Part shown: positions 50,613 through 61,000 of the stretch, piece after piece | Layout of the letters: every line of letters starts with the position of its first letter | How positions within the stretch are numbered: position 1 is the first letter of the stretch | Source of the DNA: Brachypterus glaber | Lineage: Eukaryota; Arthropoda; Insecta; Coleoptera; Kateretidae | NCBI GenBank assembly: GCA_958510825.1 | Contig: OY294044.1 | Location: forward strand, 82,444,895 to 82,508,894 | Length of the DNA stretch: 64,000 bases | Reading direction: 5' to 3' | Position numbers and translations under genes: made by a program | Notes under the pieces: model-generated | Told to the model about the DNA's origin: nothing | Database searches by the model: none | Seen by the model: only the letters and a program-made list of their open reading frames with translations

Positions 50613-52682
50613 CACTTCTGCTCAAAAATATCGGCCCACCTAAAAAAATACACATTTTCTAATGCTAATAACTCCAAAACTATTCAATAGATTTATTTGA
50701 CCTTTTTTTTATTTTAAAGCTTGAACTTTTAGCTCTTAATTACTGGAATAAAAATTATCAAAAATCTTTTTTTAAACCGGCAGCAATGAAAATTACACAG
50801 CTATGTTTTTTTACTGCTTCTTTCGATATGCGCACGGTTTGCCACTGCATATTTTTTTACAATTTAATTAATTGATTTTATAGTCCAATTAAATGGGAGT
50901 AATTTCTTTTTTAACTTTTTAATTTTCCTTTTCTCGTTTAGGAGATATACGGTTTTTTCTGAAAATAAACATTTTTGCAAATAACAAAAAAACTACCCAG
51001 TGGATTTAATTTATTTATTTTTTAATTTGAAGCTTAAGTCCTTAACTTTTATTTATTTAATTTAAGTTTCTGGTGCAAACATGTTTAAACTGGGTTTACA
51101 TTGCTTAAATAGTCATGTTTGTTTTACCCAATCTTTTTTGATGCAATTTAACCACAAACTCAAATGTTTCCATAAGTTTTAAAACTTATTCTAAAAGCCA
51201 CACTTATTGTGACTGATTCCTTCTTTTATTTTTTATCATAAGTCTTCTCATTTAGGAGAAATTAAAGTTTTTCGGAAAAAGTGACTTTTTAATCAGTGGG
51301 CTAGTGCCACCCCTGTAAAACTGTATATGACGGAAAAGCGTCGATAGAATATAAAGATCTATTGCACTTCTATAACTTTAGCTTAAATAAATACATTTAA
51401 TTAACACGTTTTCTGCGTTAGCAACTTTTTGGTTCCCAGCTCAGACTGCGTTTTGAGGCATATATGTCGAACGAACTTTGCACAGACTGTTTAAATCTCT
51501 AATGGTACTCCAAAAACAAGTTCTAACGTCTTTTTAAGGACTTTTTGCTTTTTAATTTTTTTTAAACAAAATATTTTATCAAATAAAATAACAATAAACA
51601 AATTTTAAATTTTATTAAAATTATTTAATAACAATTATAAACACAAAAAAAACGTATTAGACGTGTATGTTTTTTTACGACAATGCTGTTTTTCGTTATT
51701 ATTAGTTACATTACATTATGGTCAATAAAACATTCAATTTAATTTAACAAAACACTAAAACTAACCAACATTACACGGTTGAGGCTAGGTTATCAATGTG
51801 TATACACTATAGTTAAAATTTATCTACATAAATATTATAGACGTTATAGTCATATTTCCCAATGTTTTTCATACAGAATTAGGTTTTAAAAATGGTTTGA
51901 GGCAGCTGTATATCCCATAATAATAATTTTAACGAGTTAAAAAAGTATTGTCACATAAGTGACAAGTCTTGTCAATCATAAAAAAGTTAGTTACAGTTGT
52001 GGCACTAGCCCACCACTTAAAAAGTCCTTATTTACCAAAAAAACATAATTTCTCCTACATGAGAAGACCTATGATAAAAAATAAAAGACGGAATCAGTCA
52101 CAATAAGTGTGGCTATTAGAATAAGTTTTAAAACTTATGGAAAGATTTGAGTTTGTGTTTAACATGCAACAAAAAAGATCGAGTAAAAAAAACATGTAAA
52201 CTCAGTTTAAACATGTTTCCAACAGAAACCTAAATTAAATAAATAAAAGTTTACGATTTAAGCTTCAAATTAAAAAAAAAATCAATTAAATCCATTGCGT
52301 AGTTTTTTTGTTACTTGCAAAAATGTAAATTTTTAGAAAAAACCTTATATCTCCTAAACGAGAAAAGGAAAATTAAAAAATTTAAAAAGAGATTACTTCC
52401 ATTTAATTAGGCTATAAAATCAATTAATTAAATTGTAAAAAAATATGCAGTGGCGAACCATGCGCATATCGAAAGGTGCAGTAAAAAAACATAGCTGTGC
52501 ACTTTTCATTGCTGCCGGTATAAAAAAAGATGTTTGATAATTTTTATTCCAGTAAGTAAGAGCTAAAAGTTCAAGCTTCAAAATAAAAAAAAGATCGAAT
52601 AAATCCATTAAATAGTTTTGGAGATATTTGCATTCAAAAATGTGTATTTTTTTAGGTGGGCCGATATTTTTGAGCACAAGTG
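50613..52682. mobile_element. Tc1-like foldback element (2070 bp, TA target) hosting a second element
   Basis: CACTTCTGCTCAAAAATATC at the left and GATATTTTTGAGCACAAGTG at the right, with TA at 50611-50612 and 52683-52684. The arms are about 700 bp (ACCATGCGCATATCGAAAG and GTTTAAACATGTTT regions). The middle is an insert at 51296-52013 with GTGGGCTAGTGCCAC ends. Confidence 0.75.
51296..52013. mobile_element. GTGGGCTAGTGCCAC-ended element at the centre of another
   Basis: Perfect 15-bp inverted ends (51296-51310 and 51999-52013). 718 bp, AT-rich, no coding capacity. Confidence 0.65.
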
Positions 52683-52849
52683 TATTAGTAGGCCTAATAT
52701 AAAAACACATGCATAAACTTATTTCTTTAGCTTAAAGGGTTCCTGAGATATGAAACAAACATTTATTTTCCGGGGTTTTCACTGAAGGACCGTAGCTCCC
52801 TTACAAAGCATTTTTGGACATAAGTTTATGTAAACTTTTTTTATGTATT

Positions 52850-53130
52850 TTATTTATTTATTTATTTATTTCCGGGATAAACCCCATTACAAGTATAAAA
52901 CATGGATTATATGCCATATTAAATATATAAAAAGAAAAAAAACTAATTTATAACATGCCGAAGGTATGATTTAAGCCTATTATAAGAAATATCAAATAAT
53001 TCTACATTGTAGTTATTTACTAGCCTCATCATATGATTTAATGGAGAGTTTACTAAATAATTTGTTGAAAAGTTTTGAACAAGAAATAAATTGTGCTGCC
53101 TTAAGTTATTTACTGGTATCCTAAAATCAA
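52850..53130 (-). mobile_element. LINE 3' end (Jockey/CR1-like), minus strand
   Basis: On the minus strand a frame from 53128 to TAG at 52943-52945 reads DFRIPVNNLRQHNLFLVQNF, then STNYLVNSPLNHMMRLVNNY. This resembles the C-terminus of Jockey-type RT proteins. It is followed by TAATGGGGTTTATCCCGGAA and an (AAATA)n tail at about 52850-52872. Only about 62 codons remain. Confidence 0.65.
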
Positions 53131-53256
53131 TTAATTAATAAGTTTAGAATAGGAATTCACCTCCCAAATTTTTGAAACGCTAACTTGAAAAATAGGTCTT
53201 GCATATTATCGTGAATTGAAAGCTTTAAATTAAAAAAAAATCGCTTAAATGACCTA

Positions 53257-53604
53257 TTATAATTGTTTTCCTTGGGAATAGGCAGAATAAAAACTATTTG
53301 TATATATTTTTTTACTCTATTTAAAACATAGAAATAAAATATTTATGTAATTCATAATTACCATTTGTTTCTCAATTCTATTTTTTAACTGAAAAAGAAA
53401 AATGTAGGTGTCAGTAATTTTACAAGAATATTTTATTTCTATGTTTTAATATTTATATAATTTATAATTACCATTTGTTTCTCAATTCTATTTTTTAACT
53501 GATGATGGCCCAAAATCAGGTGCCGAAACGTTTTAAATAGAGTAAATAAAATATATACAAATAGTTTTTATTCTACCTATTCCCAAGGAAAAGAATTAAT
53601 TATA
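53257..53604. mobile_element. Foldback with TTTTCCTTGGGAATAGG arms
   Basis: AATTGTTTTCCTTGGGAATA at the left and TATTCCCAAGGAAAAGAATT at the right; the inner ACTATTTGTATATATTTT also pairs. ATTACCATTTGTTTCTCAAT occurs twice in direct orientation (about 53359, 53469), and CCGAAACGTTTTAAATAGAG lies near the right. Confidence 0.6.
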
Positions 53605-53662
53605 AAATATTTTTGGGCAAAGAATCTTATTAAACAAATAAATAAATAATATTAACTACTAA

Positions 53663-53820
53663 AATTGAAGAGTGTAAGTAAAGGATCTACGTGCCAAAAT
53701 GAGATATTTTGAGTTACACATGTATAAAGGGTCCTAGTATCATTCACAGTTATTCTTTAAAGCTTTTATTGTTTTAATGTTTTTGGCACGTAGACCCTTT
53801 AGTACTTACACTCTTCAATT
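53663..53820. mobile_element. 158-bp palindromic MITE
   Basis: AATTGAAGAGTGTAAGTA at the left and GTACTTACACTCTTCAATT at the right; GGATCTACGTGCCAAAA and TTTTTGGCACGTAGACCC pair next. Confidence 0.65.
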
Positions 53821-53895
53821 ATACATATAAGGATAAAAAAAATTTTATAAACCCATATTAATATGGTGTGGGTCTTACTTATAACCACTAATCTG

Positions 53896-54666
53896 ATCGA
53901 GGTACTCATTTGCCGGGGGCAAGCAAAAATTAGAATTTTAGAAAACTATTTTTTATAGTGAATAAACACTTGGAATTATATTTCACTAGCTGGCCTCTCA
54001 TGTCGACTCTGTTATTTCTTAGTGAATAATTTGGAACGTTAAAAAAATATATAAAAAAAATAATGTGATCTGAATGTTAGATGCCTAACGTTAGAATAAC
54101 GTTTATCTAACGTTAGGAGTTTTACCAAACGTTAGATAAACGTTATTCTAAGGTTAGGCACCTAAGGTTGGAAATTATAACGTTAGAAATCGGGACATTA
54201 ATACATCAAAAACGCGTTACAAAAAACGTTTTGCTAACGTTAAATTTCTACTAGGGTAGTGTTCCGTGACGGAACTTCCGTCCGGTGTTTTAAGATTAGT
54301 ATATATTTTTCGTCGTAATTGTGTTATCCTGGTTTAAATGTAGGGGGGGGGCGCTAGGCCCCTCATTAAAAAAATCAAACCTGCAAAAAAACAACCAAAA
54401 CAAAAGAGTTAGATTATGTTTTTATATCTGTAGATATACTGGTAGAAATTTAACGTTAGATAAACGTTTTTTCTAACGTTATAATTCCTAACGTTAGTTG
54501 CATAACATTAAAATAACGTTTGGTAAAACTGTTAGATAAACGTTATTCTAACGTTAGACCCTAACCTTAGACATCCTACATTCAAACCACATTCAACTAA
54601 CGTTACTATACTGTAAAAAATCGGTCTAACTTTTGCTTGTCCTCGGTAAATGAATACCTCGATTCG
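53896..54666. mobile_element. Foldback with internal TAACGTTA array
   Basis: The ends GATCGAGGTACTCATTTGCC and GGTAAATGAATACCTCGATT (approximate inverse) enclose repeated TAACGTTAGATAAACGTTAT-type words in both directions (54070-54200 and 54440-54570). A CGTTCCGTGACGGAACTTCC hairpin lies in the centre (54260-54285). A relative of the left end is at 60828-60920 in the E2F gene. Confidence 0.6.
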
Positions 54667-55032
54667 AGCTCTACTTATAACCGAGGTTAGCACTTAAAAT
54701 TCTTATATATTTGCTAATTTTCAAAAGATATGTTACCCATACAGTGTGATATTTTTAAATGATTTCCCTTATAACTGTGAACTGTCATAACGCATGGCCG
54801 TTGCTATTTATTTTTCTGGTTGCTAGGGGGCGGGGTCCCCGATTGCAACCGCGGCGCATTTGACTCCTGGGCCCAAATTCTCATTTCTGAGACGGATCAC
54901 ATGAATTGAGAATTTGGGTCCTGGGATACTATTATACAGTCTGCTTTGCGAGGAAATGGAAATATATAAAGTTTATAAGAAAAAAAGTTCTTATAAACAT
55001 ATTTCCAAAAACTACTTGTAAGGGAGCTATGT

Positions 55033-55119
55033 TAAGGACACTAAATCTGTAAACTCTAGTTCAGTTTCTAGTTTCAGTTTCCTAGTGGCTGCGCCACAAA
55101 CCTAGTGTCCTTAAGCTAT
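55033..55119. repeat. Inverted repeat AAGGACACTA
   Basis: AAGGACACTAAATCTG pairs loosely with CCTAGTGTCCTT; it sits inside CAGGGTG-type repeat sequence (GAGCTATG and AGCTATGCCCCTTC flanks). Confidence 0.35.
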
Positions 55120-55249
55120 GCCCCTTCAAAAAGGGCTCCAAATATTCGATTTTTATTTAATAAATCAGGATCCTGAACAGTTTATGTTATAGAAGCAAGG
55201 TTTTGAACCTGATTTATGTTTTATAAGGCCTGTCAGCGAATGGTATTTG

Positions 55250-56095
55250 CATCCCAGATAGCACAGGTTTATACAATGGATATCCCCAGAATATTCGTTT
55301 TGGAATTTTAGACATCCCCAGGACATACGATTTCGTCTATAGTTATCTGTAGGACATCCTCAGGCTATACTCGGTTACTAAACGGAAAGCCGAGCGGCTT
55401 CCGAAACGTATATCCCAAGGATATCCTAAGGGTAGCTACTAATTATGTACAAATGTCCCCCAAAAGTGGTTATAATATAGTATTGCTTTTATTATTTTTT
55501 TTGTGAAATATTGCTATTAGCAGCTTGCACCTAGGTGCAAGTTATTTAAATTTAAGCTAATAGTTTTACAAAAAAATAATAAAAGCAATACTATTTGACA
55601 TTTTTTTCGGGGTCATTTTTACTTAATTAGTAACTTATCTACAAAATATATTTTCTTTTACATCATAAATTTTTAAAAAAGTACTACAAATAACCTTTGC
55701 ATAGGCCCATATGCGCATCCATAAGGCTCAGGGATGGGTAATACCCAAGAAATTGTCCAACAAAGGAAAACACAATATAAATATTAATAATTATTCTGGA
55801 AAAAACTTACACACATAAACAGACTACAAACACCGACAAAAACATCCGCCACTAAAGTCGGTAAATTTAAAATAATGAAGGAAAATCCATCGTAAGATAT
55901 CCCAGAGATATCTCAAAATGACATCCACGGGACATACCCTAGGGACGTCCCTGGGATGTACGAAGGACATACCGTATATCCTCAGGACATACCTTTCGGG
56001 ATATCCTTGGCATATACGACTAATGTCCCAGGACATGCGACATTAAGTAGATCTTGAGAGGATTTATGGGGGATATTGTGTCCTGTATGGGATGT
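55250..56095. mobile_element. CATCCCAGATAGCACA-ended element with GGATATCC/GGACATCC array
   Basis: Left CATCCCAGATAGCACAGG, right TGTGTCCTGTATGGGATG. Next to both ends are many GGATATCC, GGACATAC and CCAGGACATAC words (55270-55430 and 55895-56040). The middle contains the hairpin AGCAGCTTGCACCTAGGTGC, then AAGTTATT (about 55518). Confidence 0.6.
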
Positions 56096-56197
56096 AGTTA
56101 CTTTAACCAGGGGCGTCCGAAATGGGAGGGTCTTGTCCCAAACTTTTTTCTGTTTAACTTTTTTGTGGGTTTATTATTAGAATAGTATTCTCCTCTG

Positions 56198-56364
56198 CAG
56201 AGGCGTAACCAGGTCCAAATTTTGGGGGGCCTTGAGCCCCTAAAAAAATAGTCAAGTTTTTAACTTTGTCTGTCTGTGAGACTTTTATAGTTTGATTTGG
56301 GGGGGCTTAGAAAAATTTGGGGGGGGGGGCTGAGCCCCCCCCTCGTTACGCCTATGCTCCTCTG
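56198..56364. mobile_element. CAGAGGCGTAACC-ended MITE
   Basis: Left CAGAGGCGTAACCAGG, right CTCGTTACGCCTATGCTCCT; inside, GGGGGGCCTTGAGCCCC and a G-run followed by CTGAGCCCCCCCC. About 167 bp. Confidence 0.6.
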
Positions 56365-56647
56365 TCCTTGAAATATTTTCATTTTCTCTCAAAAAACCCT
56401 GTATTTGGTGAAAAATTAGTAAATATATAGGCATAATCCGACTATTTAGAAACGTGCATTTTTTGCAATTTTAGATATTTTTAGATAGCCTTGTTACATT
56501 ATACAATGTAGTTTATATATTATGTATATTCATATTATCATATATTTTATATGTCATATAATTCCATTTGTAATTAACATATACACTTTCTTATTAAATT
56601 AATAAATTATTATACATTACCTAGTCTATGATTTTATTTTCTCCTCA

Positions 56648-57629
56648 ATTTTTACTTTCCCCGAAAAAAGTCTTGCCTTGGTAAAACAGATTGAAAAATA
56701 TTTATTATTTTTTTTACGTTTCTTATATTATATCCAAAAAGACGATTTCCGTACAAACTGCTGCCAACAAAATAATACTAAGATTCCCCGGGCTCGAGAG
56801 GGGCCAGGCGTCGTCAATTTCTTTTAGATTACAATAAACGGTTTATTTATTTATACTCCCTCTAGAACGACAAGGGCGCCAAAACAAGCAAATATACAGA
56901 GCCTTTTTCAGATGGGCCATAGACCTTAAAATTCGTAAAAAATTTCGCCTGCGGCGCTAGGTTATTCTATTTTTAAATTTAATATTTTTAAACTTAAACG
57001 TATAAATTGTAAAAATTTTAATGCTAGAGGGAAAAGTATTATTTTTATTAGCAGTATTTGATTATTGATGATTAACGAAATGCGGCTGCTAACAACAACA
57101 AAAATCAAAGTAATGTCAAAAAATATGATGAAATAAAAAATACTGCTGCCAACAAAATTATACTTTCCCTTATAGGCATAGGTCCATTAAAATCAAAAAC
57201 GATCGTTTTTCGAAAAAAAATAATAAATAAATAAATAAAAAAAAAAAATTAAAAAAAAATCTTTTTTCGTAAAACAAAAATAATTGAAAAAAAAAAATGT
57301 TTTTGAAAAATTATGTTTTTACCACATTTTACCCCCTTATCCAATCCCATTTTTACCAAAAACAATCCCAGCCTAGAACTTTAGATGTAATCCCAGCCTA
57401 GAACTTTAGATCTAATCTATCGATAATCAACCTATGGTTGAAGTATTTAGCCCGAAGCGTTCTTGAGTTATCGCAGTCACAAATTTCCCGGATACAGACC
57501 GACCGAAAAACTTTTTTTTTGACGGAAATCATATGAATATAAAACGTCCAGAAACGTAAAAAAAGCAATAATTTTTTTTCTCGATTTTTGTTTTATTAAC
57601 GCTAGAATTTCCTTGGGAAAAGTAAAAAT
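56648..57629. mobile_element. Foldback of family C repeats upstream of the E2F gene
   Basis: Arms: TTTTTACTTTCCCCGAAAAA with AGTCTTGCCTTGG at the left; CCTTGGGAAAAGTAAAAAT at the right; GACGATTTCCG and CGGAAATCATATG also pair. Contains AATCCCAGCCTAGAACTTTA twice in tandem (about 57366 and 57388). Confidence 0.55.
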
Positions 57630-57790
57630 ATTACCCCTATGTGGCCTCAACGCCAAGCCGAGAACTCTGGCTCAAAGCTTGAGCTATCTTGGTCACAAAT
57701 TTTTCGGAAAAGCACACCGATACATATTAAGCTTTAAGAAACGTGTAAAATAGCATAAAATGATCTTATTGGAAAATAAATGAATTTAAA

Positions 57791-57798
57791 TTCCCCGC
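57791..57798 (+). promoter_or_regulatory. E2F-like site upstream of the E2F gene
   Basis: TTCCCCGC differs at one base from the consensus TTTSSCGC and lies about 160 bp before the ATG, in one of the few non-repeat stretches (57630-57959) of the intergenic region. It suggests possible autoregulation, but this is a single weak match. Confidence 0.3.
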
Positions 57799-57959
57799 GT
57801 CTGCGTACTTAATACAGCGTCATCTATTTAAGATTACCCGATATAGATTTCAGGTTGGTAGCCATTGTTTTTAAGTTGGCAACACAAAAGTGTACATTTT
57901 TCAGTTTGGCTTTTGAGATGTTTTCAAAAATTTGCTAATTTCGACATAATTTTTGTGCT

Positions 57960-58064
57960 ATGGCAGAAAATCAAAGTAGATTTGAGAAATCTTTAGGGCT
58001 GTTAACAACCAAGTTCGTTAATTTACTTCAAAAATCTACCGGAGGCGTGCTAGATTTAAAAGTT
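57960..58064 (+). CDS. E2F4: E2F exon 1 (winged helix, first half)
   Basis: ATG at 57960 opens [19 protein letters not shown]; 35 codons to donor GTATGC at 58065, phase 0. The family's SLGLLTTKF motif lies only ten residues from the start, typical of repressor E2Fs lacking a long N-terminal extension. Confidence 0.93.
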
Positions 58065-61000
58065 GTATGCTTATTCACTGTAATACTACACTTTTATTTT
58101 CTAACGTTAAATTTATCATTTTAGGCCGCTGAAATCCTAGAAGTAAGACAAAAACGTAGAATATACGATATAACAAATGTCTTGGAAGGAATAGGCCTCA
58201 TAGAAAAGAAAAGTAAAAACAGTATTCAATGGAAGTAAGTTAACCCTATATTCTTCAATTTTCCTTTCCTTCGGATTAATCCTAGTAGGGATACGATGTA
58301 TTTAAATCATCATCGATGGGTCATCTAATTTGACCATGTTATTTTGCGTTTTATGGACATTTTAGACCTTCCTGAGTCAAAACCATCATTTTTTGAGTTT
58401 TCCCTATAACTTCAGAACACTTTTACCTATATATATAAAATTTTATCAAGACAATAAGAACATATACTTTAATGTCTATGCCAAATTTAAAGTCTCTAAA
58501 TTTAATCATTCAAAAGTTATTAAAGAAATATGATAATTTTAGTTTAGGCCCTACCGATATTTTCTAATATTTAATTATTATAATGTTTCAGACCTTATAC
58601 ATATAAAGATTGTTTACCGAGTGGGAATACACAGGAATATACTTTAAAAGTAAGCCAGTTAAAAGAACAAATATCAAGATTGGACGAGTATGAACACGAG
58701 TTAGATTTACACAAGTTATGGATTGAACAAAGTATAAGAAATACCACAGAGGATTTAGAGACTAAAAATTTATTATATGTTACCAATGATGATTTTACAG
58801 ATTGTTCAAATGAACATGATACGGTTCTTGTAATAAATACACCTTTAAATTTAACAAATATAAAATACCAGGTAAATAAAATTTTTGTTATATAATTTAA
58901 TGAGAATCCATATTTATTTTGATTTTAGAACACTAATGATATGTATAATTTAAAAATTAAATCATCTGGGGCACCTATAATAGCAAATTTGTTTACTGAA
59001 TCAAGAAATAATCAAGAGTTAAACAAAAGAAGAAGACCTAGAAATGTACAGGTAATAACAATAATAAAAAAACATTTTATTTTTTTAAGTAAAAAAATAT
59101 ATTTTTTTGAACCAAGGGGGAAAATAGCAGTGCTCACTATTTTATTTTATTTTTTAACTTAAAACTAAAAAAAAATATTTTTTAAAGTGAAAAACATTTT
59201 TTTTTTTTTGAAAACAAACTATTTTTTTTTTAAAGAGAACCTATGTATTTTTTTTTAATTAATTTTACCCCCTTTGACCCGTTGACCTATCTATAGATCT
59301 AGGTCTGCAAGTCTGCTAAAACTTACGACCTAAACACGTTTTTTGATTTTTTTAAGCTCGTTTCACAAAAAAATATTTTTGAAAAAAAAATTATTTTTTA
59401 ATTTTTTTTTGTATAAAGAATTTTAAAAATTTATTAGTCTTTAAAAAAAATAAACTTGATAAATGTTTTGTATCCGGACTTTGGTTCGAAAAAAAAAATT
59501 CGCAAAATATTCTCTAGGTCTTAGCAAGTCTGCGAAAACTTACGACCTTAACACGTTTTTTGATTTTTTTTAAGTTTTCGTTTCACAAAAAAATATTTTT
59601 GAAAAAAAAATTCTTTTTTTGTATAAAGACTTTTAAAAATTTATTAGTCTTAAAAAAAAATAAATAAACTTGATAAATGTTTTGTTTTAATGGGTATCCG
59701 GTCTTTAGTTCGAAAAAAAAACTTCGCAAAATATTCGCGCAAAAACTTTGCAAAAATAAGTTCGGAAAAAATAAAAGTCGCATGGAAATTAGTTCGGACC
59801 CCATTACTTCGCGAGACAATATTGCGAAAAAATAAATTTTATGCCATAGAATTAACTTCGCAAGATTTTACTTTAAGAAGTTGTTATGTCGTATGACAAA
59901 ATAACAATTAAAATATTTAAGAGGTATTTGCTATAATTTGTATTTTTTTGTAATTTTAATTTCGTAGTTAATATTACATATTACATTAATAATTATTTTT
60001 TTTAATTTTAATTTCGTGTTTAATATTACATAAACATATATTCATTTTGGAGTGTTACACCCATGTTAATGGTATAGGAAAATAGCGTTACAGGGGGGGG
60101 GGTTCCAAAATCATCAAAATTTGAACGTTCGCTATATAATGGAAAGCCTAGAATTACATATCTTCACGGCTTGTTTAACAATAACATTACAGTACTTAAA
60201 TAACACTTAAGAACATTTTTCACTAATTTCTGAACAGTTCTACTTGAATGACTGACTTCTCATTACTCTACTGACTAAAAGAATTACAGAATGCTGAATT
60301 ACGGAAGGAATAAAGTACTGCATGATTCATGCGGCATGAATCAACTACTAAGGGCCACTTGCCCCAACGATGGTTTAACTTTAAACTTGGATTAAATTGA
60401 CGATGGACCAATCAGAACGCAGCATTTTTAACTCAGTTTAGTCTAGATAATCCCAGTCTCACCATTGGTGCAAGTGGCCCTAACTGACTCAGCGTGCGGC
60501 GCCTGCCTATTTATACCACAGTATGGAACATTCTAGAGTTTTCGCGTCCTGGGCTGTTCTAGAACCTTCGCGTCTTGGGCTGTTCTAGACTCTTTGCCCA
60601 CAGTGCGAAGCCTTTGTTCTTCGCTTACTGCTTCGCGAAACTCTTCGACATTTTTAATTTCATAACAATATTGAAAAAAAAAAATATTTGTATTTTTAGA
60701 ATGCAGAAAAAAGAAAATATACTAATGATGATGACCCAGAACTGGTAGCAGCAGAGATATTATTTAAAAAACTGAAACCGGAAAAATACCACTATGAAGA
60801 TATTTATGCAGAACGTAAGTAATAAACACTGGTCGGATCGAAGTATTCATTTACCGGGGCGATCAAAAAATATAATTTAAAAAAAAACTATTTTTTTAAG
60901 TCATGTCGACGCTGTTTTAACCCCTTCACAGTGATGGAAATCTATAGAGGCAAAAAAAAGTGCATGCCATGAATGTGTATGACCGCTATAGTAGCATCTA

